From contig JALUUL010000014.1 in assembly GCA_027021385.1 (NCBI GenBank), forward strand, positions 62,001 to 126,000: DNA of 64,000 nt, written 5' to 3'. The notes under the pieces were generated by a model. It was not told where the DNA came from and did not search any database. It worked only from the letters and a program-made list of their open reading frames with translations. Shown here piece after piece: positions 41,302 to 50,831 of the stretch. The stretch is from Planctomycetota bacterium. GTDB taxonomy: Bacteria; Planctomycetota; UBA1135; GCA-002748355. Each line of letters opens with the position of its first letter. Position 1 is the first letter of the stretch. The position numbers were made by a program, and so were the translations under genes.

Positions 41302-44300
41302 GTGCGCGACGCCGCACCCGACTTCGTCCATCTCCACGTCCACAGCCATTTCAGCTTGCTCGACGGGGCCTGCCGGGTCGCGGACCTCGCCCGGAAGGCC
41401 GCGGAAGACGGCCAGAAGGCCCTCGCCCTGACCGACCACGGCAACCTCTTCGGGACGGTCCCGTTCTACAAGGCCTGCAAGAAAGAGGGGATCCGACCGG
41501 TGCTCGGGATCGAGGCCTATGTCGCGGCCCGCAGCCGGCGCGAGAAGGCCGACAAGGAGAGCAATCCGACCCTGCACATGACCCTTCTCGCCCGGAACGC
41601 GACGGGTTGGCGCAACCTTATGAGACTCTCCTCGGACGCCTACCTCGAGGGTTTCTACCGCAAACCCAGGATGGACCCCGAAACCCTCGCGCGACATTCG
41701 GAGGGCCTGATCGCCCTCTCCGGATGCCTCGCCGGCGAGGTCAACCGGCACATCCTCCGCGAGGATCTCGCGAAGGCCTCCCGCGCGGCCGCCCGATGGG
41801 AGGAGGTCTTCGGGAAGGACAACTTCTTCCTCGAGATCATGGACAACGGCTATCCCGACCAGCGGCGCGCGGCGGAAGGGATGCGGAAAGTCGCCGCGGA
41901 GACCGGCATTCCCCTCGTCGTGACCAACGACGTCCACTACATCGAGCCCGAGGACTCGAGCGCCCAGGACTTCCTGATCTGCATCAATACCGGAAAGACG
42001 GTCCACGACACGAACCGCTTCCGGATGGACGATCTGCGCCTCTATTTCCGGACCCGCCGCGAGATGCTCGAACTCTTCCCGAAGGACCGGGAGGCCCTCG
42101 AACGAAGCGGGGAGATCGCGGAACGCTGCGAGGTCGATCTCGATTTCGACACCTATCATCTTCCGGTCTTCGTCCCCGAGACCGGAGAGAGCCCCGAAGG
42201 CATGTTCCGGAGACTCTGCGAGGAGGGGGCGCGGAAACGCTACGGGGAGATCGGGCCGAAGGTCAGGGAACGTCTCGAATACGAGATGGAAGTCATCATG
42301 AAGCTCGGCTTCATCTCGTATTTCCTGATCGTCTGGGATTTCCTCCGTTTCGCGAGAGAGCACGGCGTCCCCGTCGGGCCCGGGAGGGGTTCCGCCGCGG
42401 GCTCGATCGTCGCCTACTGCCTGGAGATCACCCAGCTCGATCCCCTCGAGCACGACCTCCTCTTCGAGCGCTTCCTGAACGTCGAACGCATATCGATGCC
42501 GGACATAGACATCGACTTCTGCCGCGACAAGCGGGAACTCGTCATCGACTACGTCCGGAGAAAATATGGAGAGGAGAACGTCTCCCAGATCATCACTTTC
42601 GGTACGATGGCTTCCCGGGCCGTTATCCGCGACGTCGGGAGGGTTCTGGACATCCCCCTCTCGGAGGTCGACAGGATCGCGAAGAAGATCCCGCAGGATC
42701 TGAGCCTCAAGGAGGCCTTGGAGAAGGATGAGGATCTGAAGGAGACCCGCCGATCCTCACCGGACAAGAAGAAGCTTTTCGAGATCGGCATGAAGCTCGA
42801 GGGGCTTTGCCGGAACTCCTCCACGCACGCGGCGGGGGTCGTCCTCGCCGACCGGCCTCTTCAGGAATACGTCCCTCTCCAGCGGCAAGGAGAGGAAATC
42901 ACGACCCAATGGCAGATGACCGACCTCGAGGAGATCGGTCTCCTGAAGATGGACTTCCTGGGGCTCAAGACCCTGACGATCATCGAGGATGCACTCAGGC
43001 AGATCCGCGAGCATCACGGGCGGGAGATCGATTTCGACTCGATGCCCCTGGACGACGGGAAGACCTACGCCCTCCTCCAGGCCGGCGACACTCATGGGGT
43101 CTTCCAGCTCGAATCGAGCGGGATGCGGGACCTCCTGGTCCGGATGCGTCCCGACTGCTTTGGAGACATCGTCGCCGTTCTGGCGCTCCATCGACCGGGT
43201 CCGATCCAGTCGGGCATGGCCGACATGTACGTCCGGCGCAAGCACGGAGAGGAGCGCGTCGCCTATCCCCATCCCTCGCTCGAAACCCTCCTTAAGGACA
43301 CCTACGGCGTCATCGTCTACCAGGAACAGGTGATGCTCATCGCCCACCACATGGCGGGCTTCTCCCTGAACGAGGCGGATTCCCTACGGAAGGCCATGGG
43401 CAAGAAGAAGCCCGAGGTCATGGCGAAGTTTAGGGAGAAGTTTGTCGAGGGGGCCGCCGCCCAGGGGCACGACCGGAAACTCGCCGACGAGATCTTCACG
43501 ACGATGGAGTTCTTCGCCGGTTACGGTTTCAACAAATCCCACTCCGCCGCCTATGCCCTCCTCACCTACCGCACGGCCTGGCTCAAGGCCAACTACCCTC
43601 TCGAGTTCATGTGCGCCCTGATGACCTGCGACATGGGCTTGACGGACAAGGTCAAGGAATTCGTCCAGGAAGCGAAACGCATGGGGATCGAAATCCTCGG
43701 CCCCGACGTCAATCGGAGCCGGGCGGCCTTCTCCGTCGAAGGGAACGCCATCCGCTACGGCCTCGCGGCCCTCAAGGGTCTGGGCAAGCGGGCCGCCGAA
43801 GCCCTCGTCGAGGAACGCGAACGGAACGGATCCTTCCGGGACATCTACGACCTCGCCGAACGATGGGACCCGAGGATCGCGAACCGGACCTGCTACCAGG
43901 TCCTCGCGAAGGCCGGCGCATTGTCGGTCGGAGGATGGAACCGAAGGGCGGCCCACGACTCGGTCGACGAGGCCATGAAACAAGCGGCCCGCTACGCGGA
44001 GGACCGGAGGCGGGGCCAGAACCTCCTCTTCGGAGGCGGGACCGCGGCCGCTTCCACCGCTCCCGAGATCCCGGACCTCCCCGAATGGAAGGAAGCCGAC
44101 CTCCTCCTCAAGGAAAAGGAGGCTCTCGGGTTCTACCTGAGCGGGCATCCCTTCGAACGGCGCGGTCGCTTCTACTCTCGACTCGCGGGGACCGACACGG
44201 AGAAGCTCAAGGAACTCAAGGAGAAGGGTCATCGCGGAGACCTCTTCCTGGCCGGAATGATCAGCGGGATCCGCATCCTGACGATCCGCTCGGGTAGGAA

Positions 44301-44748
44301 CGAGGGGATGAAGATGGCCAAGTTCCATCTCGAGGACCTGGCGGGATCGATCGGCGCGACCGTCTTCAGCAAGACCTTTTCCGAGATCCGCCACCGGCTC
44401 GTCGAGGATTCGATCGTCTTCGTCCAGGGTTCCCTCGACCTCGGCAGCGAGGAACCGGCCCTCAAGGTCATGAACGTGATCCCCGCCGAGACCTTCGTGG
44501 CCGACTCCGTGGACGGCCTCGTGCTCAGACTCGAGGAGGCGGACCGGGAGGAAGCCCTCGACGAGGTCCGGGACCTGGTCGAGAGGAATCCGGGGCCTCA
44601 TCGCCTCCTCTTCGAGATCCTCAGACCCGGAAGCTCCGCTCTCCGGATGCAGGCCGCGCCGCACTACCGGGTGCGCATCAGCGAGGAGCTGATCGACGGG
44701 CTGGCGGGGATCCTGGGCCCGCAGGCCCTCTCCTTCACCCGCAACTGA
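41302..44748 (+). CDS. dnaE: DNA polymerase III alpha subunit
   Basis: Replicative polymerase. The 1148-residue protein has an N-terminal PHP domain (HLHVHSHFSLLDG), GPGRGSAAGSIVAYCL, the catalytic aspartates in MPDIDIDFC, AGYGFNKSHSAAYALL, and a C-terminal OB fold (about 990-1060). No second PHP-associated or exonuclease insert is seen, so it is the DnaE1 type. The GTG at 41302 has AAGGGAGGG 7 nt upstream and is preferred; an ATG at 41266 would add 12 residues and overlaps no better signal. It converges with rplQ. Confidence 0.95.
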   Translation: MRDAAPDFVHLHVHSHFSLLDGACRVADLARKAAEDGQKALALTDHGNLFGTVPFYKACKKEGIRPVLGIEAYVAARSRREKADKESNPTLHMTLLARNATGWRNLMRLSSDAYLEGFYRKPRMDPETLARHSEGLIALSGCLAGEVNRHILREDLAKASRAAARWEEVFGKDNFFLEIMDNGYPDQRRAAEGMRKVAAETGIPLVVTNDVHYIEPEDSSAQDFLICINTGKTVHDTNRFRMDDLRLYFRTRREMLELFPKDREALERSGEIAERCEVDLDFDTYHLPVFVPETGESPEGMFRRLCEEGARKRYGEIGPKVRERLEYEMEVIMKLGFISYFLIVWDFLRFAREHGVPVGPGRGSAAGSIVAYCLEITQLDPLEHDLLFERFLNVERISMPDIDIDFCRDKRELVIDYVRRKYGEENVSQIITFGTMASRAVIRDVGRVLDIPLSEVDRIAKKIPQDLSLKEALEKDEDLKETRRSSPDKKKLFEIGMKLEGLCRNSSTHAAGVVLADRPLQEYVPLQRQGEEITTQWQMTDLEEIGLLKMDFLGLKTLTIIEDALRQIREHHGREIDFDSMPLDDGKTYALLQAGDTHGVFQLESSGMRDLLVRMRPDCFGDIVAVLALHRPGPIQSGMADMYVRRKHGEERVAYPHPSLETLLKDTYGVIVYQEQVMLIAHHMAGFSLNEADSLRKAMGKKKPEVMAKFREKFVEGAAAQGHDRKLADEIFTTMEFFAGYGFNKSHSAAYALLTYRTAWLKANYPLEFMCALMTCDMGLTDKVKEFVQEAKRMGIEILGPDVNRSRAAFSVEGNAIRYGLAALKGLGKRAAEALVEERERNGSFRDIYDLAERWDPRIANRTCYQVLAKAGALSVGGWNRRAAHDSVDEAMKQAARYAEDRRRGQNLLFGGGTAAASTAPEIPDLPEWKEADLLLKEKEALGFYLSGHPFERRGRFYSRLAGTDTEKLKELKEKGHRGDLFLAGMISGIRILTIRSGRNEGMKMAKFHLEDLAGSIGATVFSKTFSEIRHRLVEDSIVFVQGSLDLGSEEPALKVMNVIPAETFVADSVDGLVLRLEEADREEALDEVRDLVERNPGPHRLLFEILRPGSSALRMQAAPHYRVRISEELIDGLAGILGPQALSFTRN

Positions 44749-44802
44749 CCGCTCCCCGCACCGGAACCCGTCCCGGGGGGGAGGGGGCGGCGGCCGTCTT
44801 CC

Positions 44803-45207
44803 TCAGTCCCCGGCCTCTTCCTGTTCGGCGAGCTGGGCCTCGAGGACCCTGTTGTCGACCAGCTCGAACAGACACTTCGAGCCGCCGTCCCCGAGCCTCC
44901 GTTCGGGGAGTTTCAGAATCCTCGTGTAACCTCCGGGCCTGTCCTTGTAGCGGGGTCCCAGCTCGTCGAAGAGCTTCTTGACCATGTCCTTGTCCTGGAG
45001 CTTGGCCTGGGCGCGCCGGACGTTGTGGAGGGTCTTCTCGCGGCCGAGGGAAAGGAGTTTCTCGGCTGCCGGTTTGAAGGCCTTCGCCTTCTCCACAGTC
45101 GTCACGATCCTCTCGTGCCGGAACAAGGCCGCCAGCATGTTGCGTTGGGTCGCGAGCCGATGCTCCGAGTTCCGACCGATCTTCTTGCCTGCCTTGCGGT
45201 GTCTCAT
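44803..45207 (-). CDS. rplQ: 50S ribosomal protein L17
   Basis: Large-subunit protein near the exit tunnel. The 134-residue product begins MRHRKAGKKIGRNSEHRLA and has GGYTRILKLPERRLGDG, both hallmarks. It ends in an acidic tail. It is the last gene of the alpha operon, 38 bp after rpoA, and converges with dnaE across a 54-bp gap that lacks a clear terminator. Confidence 0.97.
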   Translation of the reverse strand: MRHRKAGKKIGRNSEHRLATQRNMLAALFRHERIVTTVEKAKAFKPAAEKLLSLGREKTLHNVRRAQAKLQDKDMVKKLFDELGPRYKDRPGGYTRILKLPERRLGDGGSKCLFELVDNRVLEAQLAEQEEAGD

Positions 45208-45245
45208 GGCGACCTCGTTTCCGTCTCCTTGGGGAACCGGCCCGC

Positions 45246-46241
45246 TCAGCGGGGGACGACCGGCATCCCGAGAGAGAGATTCAGCTCTTCCAGTTTGGCC
45301 CGGACCTCCTTCAGGGAGGTCTTACCGAAATTCCTGACCTTGAGGAGTTCCGACTCCGAGAGAGAGACGAGCTCGCGGATCGTCATGATGTTCTCGGAAT
45401 CGAGACAGTTCTTCGCGCGCACCGAGAGATTCAAGCGGTCGAGCGGCTGATCGAGAAGCATGTCGAGTTCCGACGTGGCCTCGGTCGTCTCCTCGGGAAC
45501 CTCGAGACTGATCGGCTCCTCGACGACCTCCTGTTGCAGTTCGTAGAACTGGATGAAGGGGTTGAGGTGCTTGCGGAAGATCTTGCTGGCTTCCACCAGG
45601 GCCATTTCGGGGGTCACCGAACCGTCGGTCCAGATCTCGAGGACCAGGCGGTCGTAGTTGGTGTCCTTTCCGAGACGGGTCGCTTCCACCGAGTACCGGC
45701 AGCGATAGATCGGGCTGAAGAGGGAATCCACCGGGATCGTCCCGATCTCCTGGTCCTCGGCGGCGTTCTCTTCCGCAACGACGAATCCCCTCCCCTTGCG
45801 GGCGAAGATCGTGCAGGAGAACTGGGTGTTGTCGGTCAGGGTGCAGATCTTGAGATCCTTGTTCAGGATCTCGACCCCGGCGGGACACTCGATGTCCGCG
45901 GCCGTGACCTCGCCCTTCCTCTGGATGTCCAGGCGGAGTTCGACCGGATCGTCGTCCTCCATCCGGATCCGGAGTTTCTTCAAATTCAGGATGACGACGG
46001 GCATGTCCTCGTAGACCCCGTCGATCGTCGAGAACTCGTGCAGGACACCCTCGATCTTCACGGCGTAGACGGCCGCCCCCTCGATCGAAGACAGCAGCAC
46101 CCGCCGAAGGCCGTTGCCGATCGTGGTGCCGAAGCCCTTCTGGAAGGGTTCGACGATGAACCGGCCAAAAGTCGGGGTCGCCGTCTCCTTGTCCAACTCG
46201 ACACGGCTGGGGAGTTCGAACTCGCGCCAACGGATTCTCAT
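45246..46241 (-). CDS. rpoA: RNA polymerase alpha subunit
   Basis: Assembles core RNA polymerase and binds UP elements and activators. The 331-residue protein has the N-terminal dimer domain (FVVEPFQKGFGTTIGNGLRR reads here as FIVEPFQKGFGTTIGNGL, then LRRVLLSS) and a C-terminal domain (about 255-325) with LNLSVRAKNCLDSENI and VRNFGKTSLKEV. The ATG at 46241 gives MRIRWREFELPSR; the open frame upstream belongs to rpsD's other frame. It lies 37 bp after rpsD. Confidence 0.96.
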   Translation of the reverse strand: MRIRWREFELPSRVELDKETATPTFGRFIVEPFQKGFGTTIGNGLRRVLLSSIEGAAVYAVKIEGVLHEFSTIDGVYEDMPVVILNLKKLRIRMEDDDPVELRLDIQRKGEVTAADIECPAGVEILNKDLKICTLTDNTQFSCTIFARKGRGFVVAEENAAEDQEIGTIPVDSLFSPIYRCRYSVEATRLGKDTNYDRLVLEIWTDGSVTPEMALVEASKIFRKHLNPFIQFYELQQEVVEEPISLEVPEETTEATSELDMLLDQPLDRLNLSVRAKNCLDSENIMTIRELVSLSESELLKVRNFGKTSLKEVRAKLEELNLSLGMPVVPR

Positions 46242-46278
46242 CACGCGCCTCGCGGAATGCGGGTCAAAGGGGACGGGG

Positions 46279-46905
46279 TCACTTCGAGCAAAGCTCGACG
46301 ATGAGCTGCTCTTTGATCGGATGGGGGACGTCGTCTCGCTTCGGGAAGTTGAGGACCTTGCCGGCGAGATCGTTCGGCCGCGCCTCCAGCCATTCGGGGA
46401 CATGCTGCCCCTTGTTCAGCTCGATCGCCGCCTCGGCGACCTTCCGGATCTTTTCCTTACCGCTGATCCCGATCTCGTCCCCGGGTTTGACGAGGTAGGA
46501 GGGGATCGACATCCGGCGCCGATTGACTTTCACGTGACCGTGATTGATCAGCTGCCGGGCATGGAAGCGGGACTGGGCCAGCCCGAGCATCAGGAGGACG
46601 TTGTCGAGCCTCCTCTCGAGGAGGATCAGGAGGTTTTCGCCGGTGTTCCCCTTCTGGCGCTCGGCCTTCGTGAAGAGGTTGCGGAACTGCTTCTCCATGA
46701 CCCCGTAGATCCGCTTGGTCTTCTGCTTCTCACGAAGCTGCAGGCAGTACTCGGAGGTCTTCCGCGGGGGTCTCGTATGCACACCGGGCGGGTAGTTCCG
46801 CCTCTGGATCGCGCATTTCTCGGAGAAACAGCGCTGCCCCTTGAGGAAGAGCTTGATGCCCTCCCGCCGGCAGAGCTTGCAGACGCTTCCTTTGATCCTT
46901 GCCAT
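46279..46905 (-). CDS. rpsD: 30S ribosomal protein S4, zinc-binding form
   Basis: Primary 16S rRNA binder and start of 30S assembly. The 208-residue product keeps four N-terminal cysteines (CKLC, then CFSEKC), the C+ form. It then has the S4 domain ([20 protein letters not shown], then HVKVNRRRM). It lies 31 bp after rpsK. S4 often represses the alpha operon; no site for this could be recognised. Confidence 0.97.
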   Translation of the reverse strand: MARIKGSVCKLCRREGIKLFLKGQRCFSEKCAIQRRNYPPGVHTRPPRKTSEYCLQLREKQKTKRIYGVMEKQFRNLFTKAERQKGNTGENLLILLERRLDNVLLMLGLAQSRFHARQLINHGHVKVNRRRMSIPSYLVKPGDEIGISGKEKIRKVAEAAIELNKGQHVPEWLEARPNDLAGKVLNFPKRDDVPHPIKEQLIVELCSK

Positions 46906-46936
46906 GGCAGATGTTCCCTCGGACTCTCCGAAACCC

Positions 46937-47341
46937 TCAGACGCGGCGGCGTTTCTTCGGCCTGCACCCGTTGTGCGGGATGGGCGTCACGTCCTCGATG
47001 CTGCGGACGTCGAGACCGGCGTTCTTCAAGGCCCTGATCGCGGATTCGCGTCCGGAACCGGGCCCCTTTACCTTCACGTCGATGTCGCGCACCCCCATCT
47101 TCCTCGCCATCTCAGCCGCTCTCTCCGCGGCTCTCTGGGAAGCGAAAGGAGTGCTCTTGCGGGATCCCTTGTATCCGATCGTCCCCGAGGACGACCAGCA
47201 CAGGGTCTCTCCATTGGGATCCGTGATCGTGATGATCGTATTGTTGAAGGTCGCGAGGATGTGCGCCACGGCTTTCGAAACGTGACGCTTGACCTTCTTC
47301 TTCCCGCTCTTGCCCTTGTTGCTCTGTTTGCTGCTCGCCAC
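46937..47341 (-). CDS. rpsK: 30S ribosomal protein S11
   Basis: Platform protein of the small subunit. The 134-residue product has [37 protein letters not shown] and the C-terminal [15 protein letters not shown]. The start is GTG at 47341 with GAGGT just upstream; the open frame continues into rpsM in another frame but has no better start. It lies 49 bp after rpsM. Confidence 0.96.
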   Translation of the reverse strand: MASSKQSNKGKSGKKKVKRHVSKAVAHILATFNNTIITITDPNGETLCWSSSGTIGYKGSRKSTPFASQRAAERAAEMARKMGVRDIDVKVKGPGSGRESAIRALKNAGLDVRSIEDVTPIPHNGCRPKKRRRV

Positions 47342-47390
47342 GAATACCTCTCGGATTCCTTGGATCGGGCCGATGACACCGGCCGCTCGT

Positions 47391-47768
47391 CTACTTCCTT
47401 GCGATCTTCTTGTTGGCGATCGTGCGTTTCGGTCCCTTGCGGGTGCGCGCGTTGCATTTCGTCCGCTGCCCCCGGACCGGGAGTCCCCGGCGATGGCGCA
47501 GGCCCCTGTAGCAGGCAATGTCCCGGAGGCGGGAAATGTTCTGCGCGACCTGCCGCCGGAGCTGCCCCTCGACCACGAGATTCTTCTCGATGTAGGCGGC
47601 GATCTTCGCGAGTTCCTCCTCGGTCAGGTCCTTGGCCCGGATCTCGGGTTTGATCGCGAGGTCCGCAAGGAGCCGCTTGGAGGTCGTGGCGCCGATGCCA
47701 TAGATGTAGGTCAGGGAGACCCAGGTCGCCTTGTCGTTCGGAATGTCGACACCCAGGATTCGCGGCAT
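47391..47768 (-). CDS. rpsM: 30S ribosomal protein S13
   Basis: Small-subunit head protein contacting the P-site tRNA and 50S. The 125-residue product begins [13 protein letters not shown], has [14 protein letters not shown] (helix-two-turns-helix), and ends with [19 protein letters not shown] and a basic tail. It lies 45 bp after rpmJ. Confidence 0.97.
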   Translation of the reverse strand: MPRILGVDIPNDKATWVSLTYIYGIGATTSKRLLADLAIKPEIRAKDLTEEELAKIAAYIEKNLVVEGQLRRQVAQNISRLRDIACYRGLRHRRGLPVRGQRTKCNARTRKGPKRTIANKKIARK

Positions 47769-47813
47769 GTGCGTTTCTCTCTTCTCGATATCAGAGGACC
47801 GGGGACCCCGACA

Positions 47814-47933
47814 TCAGCGGCCTTGACGTTGCTTGTGCCGGGGATTCGCGCTGCAGATCACCCGGATGACGCCGCGGCGCCGGATGATCTTGCAATGTTC
47901 ACACAACCTTCGGACGGAGGAACGGACCTTCAT
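47814..47933 (-). CDS. rpmJ: 50S ribosomal protein L36, zinc-binding form
   Basis: 39-residue protein [20 protein letters not shown] and onward, with the full C-x2-C...C...H zinc ribbon. It lies 275 bp after infA, with a clear promoter in the gap, and starts the alpha-operon series rpmJ-rpsM-rpsK-rpsD-rpoA-rplQ. Confidence 0.96.
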   Translation of the reverse strand: MKVRSSVRRLCEHCKIIRRRGVIRVICSANPRHKQRQGR

Positions 47934-48064
47934 TTCGCCACCTAAGCTCCGAATCCGCAGAGCCTTGGACCAAGGCAAGCCGGCCGGACCAGGATGAGAC
48001 TCCCCATTCCGAGGAAGGCGCACGCCGCCGTCCCCGGGCATTCGGGGTCGAAAATGGACGGAGG

Positions 48065-48093
48065 ATCATATATGGGGGCCTCCCCCCAGCCAA
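48065..48093 (-). promoter_or_regulatory. Sigma-70-type promoter for rpmJ-rpsM-rpsK-rpsD-rpoA-rplQ
   Basis: TTGGCT (48093-48088) and TATGAT (48070-48065, 5 of 6) on the minus strand are exactly 17 bp apart, in a short AT-rich patch (CATATATGAT) of otherwise GC-rich DNA. The leader of about 125 nt contains a CCCCG/CGGGG hairpin (48032-48047), a possible site for feedback control. Confidence 0.65.
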
Positions 48094-48208
48094 GAGCTTT
48101 GCCCCGGGAAGCGAGATTTTTCTGTCCCCGGACCCCCGCCGGCCCCCCCGGGAGCCCGCCTTCCCGGAGGACGGGAGCCCGGACCTGGGTCGCCCGGAGC
48201 CGCCCAAC

Positions 48209-48424
48209 TCAGCCGCGATACACGATCCGGCCCTTGGTCAGATCATAGGGCGACATCTGCACCGAGACCTTGTCCCCGGGAAGGATCCGGATGTAGTGGT
48301 AGCGCATCTTGCCGGAGACGTAGGCGAGGATCTCGTGCCCGCCCTCCAACTCCACACGGAATCGGGCGTTGGGAAGGGCTTCCTTGACAACCCCTTCGAC
48401 CTCGATCGGTTCCTCTTTGGCCAT
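48209..48424 (-). CDS. infA: Translation initiation factor IF-1
   Basis: Occupies the 30S A site during initiation. The 71-residue OB-fold protein begins [20 protein letters not shown] and has [22 protein letters not shown] split into two known blocks. It ends KGRIVYRG. It lies between adk and rpmJ; map, common here, is absent. Confidence 0.97.
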   Translation of the reverse strand: MAKEEPIEVEGVVKEALPNARFRVELEGGHEILAYVSGKMRYHYIRILPGDKVSVQMSPYDLTKGRIVYRG

Positions 48425-48469
48425 ACCGGTCCTACGTCGTTTTCCCGTTTCCAGGACGAAAAAGCGGGA

Positions 48470-48498
48470 ATCTTAGCGCCGGAGGGGGGGAACGACCA
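48470..48498 (-). promoter_or_regulatory. Weak promoter candidate for infA
   Basis: TAAGAT (48475-48470) on the minus strand lies about 46 nt before the infA ATG, with TGGTCG 17 bp upstream as a poor -35. Supported mainly by position and by the preceding hairpin array. Confidence 0.28.
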
Positions 48499-48538
48499 TC
48501 CCCCACCCGAAAAGCCCAGCCCGGAGAGGCCTCGCCCC

Positions 48539-48570
48539 GGGGCCGGAGCCCGGGGCCGGAGCCCGGCCCC
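48539..48570 (-). terminator. Tandem 13-bp repeat forming hairpins after adk
   Basis: Two exact copies of GGGGCCGGAGCCC (48539-48551, 48552-48564) plus a third partial copy lie just past the adk stop. On the minus strand they fold as an 8-bp GGGGCCGG/CCGGCCCC stem with a 3-nt loop, in two alternative registers. There is no strong T-run. A transcript end or mRNA stabiliser for adk is likely. Confidence 0.4.
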
Positions 48571-48594
48571 GAAACCCGTGGATCCGGGGAAGGC

Positions 48595-49254
48595 TCAAGA
48601 AAGCTCGAGGATCTCGCGCACCCGGCGGCGTACTTCGTCCATCTCCCGGCCGGCATCGACCCGGACGAGCACCCCCGAGGCCTCGTAGTGGTCGACCAAG
48701 GGCTCGGTCGCCTCCCGGTAGACCCGCAGGCGCTCCTGGATGGCCTCGGGCTCGTCATCCCGCCTCCGGACGACCGCCGAGCCGCAGGCGTCGCAGACCC
48801 CCTCCCGGGCCGGAGGCTTGGCGACCGCGTTGTAGGTGGCGCCGCAGGACGAGCAGACGAGCCGGCTCGAGAGCCGGCGGATGACGGCCTCGTCCTCGAT
48901 CTCGAAAAGCACGCATCGATCGACCCGGGTCCCGAGGGACGCGAGACGCTCCTCGAGGGCCTCGGCCTGGGGCAGGGTCCGGGGGAAGCCGTCGAGGACC
49001 AGAGGGGGGCCCTCGAAGCCTTCCACCGACTCGAAGAGAACGTCGATGATGACCTCGTCGGGAACCAGCTTTCCCTCGCTCATGTAGGTCGAGGCGATCC
49101 TGCCGACCTCGGTCCCCTCCTTCACCGCCTTGCGGAGGACGTCCCCGGTCGACAGGTGACGGACCGCCCCCCGCGAGGCGAGCCAGGCAGCGACGGTGCC
49201 CTTTCCGGCGCCGGGGGAACCGAGGAACACGAGAATCTTGGCTTGCTCGGACAT
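48595..49254 (-). CDS. adk: Adenylate kinase, zinc-lid type
   Basis: Interconverts ATP, ADP and AMP. The 219-residue protein has the P-loop GSPGAGKGT, an AMP-binding region HLSTGDVLRKAVKEGTEVG, DGFPRT, and a long lid with four zinc cysteines (CSSC and CDAC), the Gram-positive-like form. It lies 196 bp after secY; the gap holds a perfect inverted repeat. Confidence 0.96.
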   Translation of the reverse strand: MSEQAKILVFLGSPGAGKGTVAAWLASRGAVRHLSTGDVLRKAVKEGTEVGRIASTYMSEGKLVPDEVIIDVLFESVEGFEGPPLVLDGFPRTLPQAEALEERLASLGTRVDRCVLFEIEDEAVIRRLSSRLVCSSCGATYNAVAKPPAREGVCDACGSAVVRRRDDEPEAIQERLRVYREATEPLVDHYEASGVLVRVDAGREMDEVRRRVREILELS

Positions 49255-49281
49255 CGTATCTCCCTCTCCAGAGCCGCCCGA

Positions 49282-49311
49282 ATCCTACCTCATCGAGCCC
49301 AGGGCTCGATG
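49282..49311 (-). promoter_or_regulatory. Perfect inverted repeat next to a -10-like box before adk
   Basis: A 21-nt perfect inverted repeat (CATCGAGCC, 3-nt centre, GGCTCGATG; 49291-49311) is followed on the minus strand, 3 nt later, by TAGGAT (49287-49282), a good -10 shape. No good -35 is visible because the repeat occupies that place. It could be an operator over a weak promoter, or the secY terminator hairpin. Confidence 0.4.
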
Positions 49312-49450
49312 CCGGAATCCGGATGCCCCGCCGGGGAAGGCCTTTGCGCCGATCCGCTCCGGAAGAGGTTCCGCCGCCCGACGGGAAGCGGGAGGATCCC
49401 GCCCCGGGGGGGATCTTCGAGCCGGCCCGGCGTCCGGGCGGCGGTGGGGC

Positions 49451-50803
49451 TCAGCCCCGCTTCCCCCAGCCCCCGGCGCCGCCGCTCGAGGTCTCCCCCT
49501 GCTTCATGAAGCCCTCGTAGTTCTTCATGACGAGTTGGGCGTTGATCTGCTCGACGAAATCGAGGGCCACCTCGACGACGATCAGGATCGAGGTTCCGCC
49601 GAGGAAGTAGGCAAAGGTCTGGTTCAGGTTCCCGATCTGTCTCGTGATGATGTTCGGGAGGACGGCGATCAGGCAGAGGAAGATCGAGCCCGCCAGGGTG
49701 ACGCGGAGCATGACGTATTCGAGGAATTCTGCGGTCTTCTTTCCGGGCCGGATCCCGGGGATGAAGGAGCCGTATTCGCGTAAGTTGTCGGCGATCTCCT
49801 TCGGCTGGAACATCATCTGCACCCAGAAGAAAGCGAAGAAGATGATGAAGATGCTGTAGACGAGGATGTACCACCAGCCGCTGTTGTACTGGAAGACGTC
49901 GAAGACGTTCCTGAGGAACGGCACCTGGGCGAGGAGATTCGGCAGGAGCATCAGGGCGGCGGCGAAGATGATCGGCATGACACCGGCTTGGTTGACCTTG
50001 AACGGGAGGAAGTGCCGCTGTCCTCCGTAGACCTTCCGCCCTCGCGTCAGTTTCGCCTGCTGGATCGGAATCCGACGCTGTCCTTTCGTGATGAAGACGA
50101 TGACCAGCACGGTCAGCACCCAGGCCAGGGCGTAGAGAAGCATCGTCTGGAACTTCTGATCCGCCTGGATGTTGGACCGGGCGAAATAGCTCACGAGGGC
50201 CCCGGGGATGTTCGCGATGATCCCCGCCATGATGATGATCGAGACCCCGTTTCCGATCCCGTGCTCGGTGATCTGCTCTCCGAGCCACATGATGAAGAAG
50301 GTCCCGGCGGTAAGCGCGACCATGACCCCGAGGATGTAGGGCGCCCCCCAGACCTCGGGATAGACGAGAGGCTGCCCCCCGGCGCTGCCCGGAAGGACCC
50401 CGAAGACGACGAAGAAGGATTGCAGGAGACAGATCGGGATCGTCGCCAGGCGGGTGTACTGGTTGATCTTCCGCTGGCCGGAGGCCCCCTCCTTCGAGAG
50501 TTTCTCGAGCGTGGGCATCACCTTCGTCAACAGGGAGAAGATGATGCTCGCCGAGATGTAGGGCATCACGCCGAGCGAGAAGAGAGCCGCCGAACTCAGA
50601 TTGCCCCCCGTCAGCGAACTCATGATGCCGAAGATCGCCGCGAGGCTGCCCCGCTGCTCCGCGAGGGCCTCGAGGGCGTCGACATTCACTCCCGGAATGG
50701 GGATGTGGAAACCGATCCGGTAGACGAAAAGGAGGGACAAGGTCACGAGGAGCTTCTTGCGGAGCTCGGGGACCCGGAAGATATTCGTCACCGAAAGGTT
50801 CAT
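49451..50803 (-). CDS. secY: Protein translocase subunit SecY
   Basis: Channel-forming subunit of the Sec translocon. The 450-residue polytopic protein begins MNLSVTNIFRVPELRKKLL, has RIGFHIPIPGVN, the GVMPYISASIIF plug-lining helix, KINQYTR and the C-terminal GTSILIVVEVALDFVEQI. Ten membrane helices fit. The ATG at 50803 is the family start; the longer frame is not coding. It lies 28 bp after rplO. Confidence 0.96.
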   Translation of the reverse strand: MNLSVTNIFRVPELRKKLLVTLSLLFVYRIGFHIPIPGVNVDALEALAEQRGSLAAIFGIMSSLTGGNLSSAALFSLGVMPYISASIIFSLLTKVMPTLEKLSKEGASGQRKINQYTRLATIPICLLQSFFVVFGVLPGSAGGQPLVYPEVWGAPYILGVMVALTAGTFFIMWLGEQITEHGIGNGVSIIIMAGIIANIPGALVSYFARSNIQADQKFQTMLLYALAWVLTVLVIVFITKGQRRIPIQQAKLTRGRKVYGGQRHFLPFKVNQAGVMPIIFAAALMLLPNLLAQVPFLRNVFDVFQYNSGWWYILVYSIFIIFFAFFWVQMMFQPKEIADNLREYGSFIPGIRPGKKTAEFLEYVMLRVTLAGSIFLCLIAVLPNIITRQIGNLNQTFAYFLGGTSILIVVEVALDFVEQINAQLVMKNYEGFMKQGETSSGGAGGWGKRG

Positions 50804-50831
50804 GGCTCTCTCTCGTCCGTGCTGCCGGGTG

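Noticed and set aside
39880-42453. 857-codon open frame on the minus strand opposite the alpha-oxoamine synthase and dnaE genes
   Set aside because: It is antisense to two clearly recognised genes, has no recognisable domain and is explained by high third-position GC.
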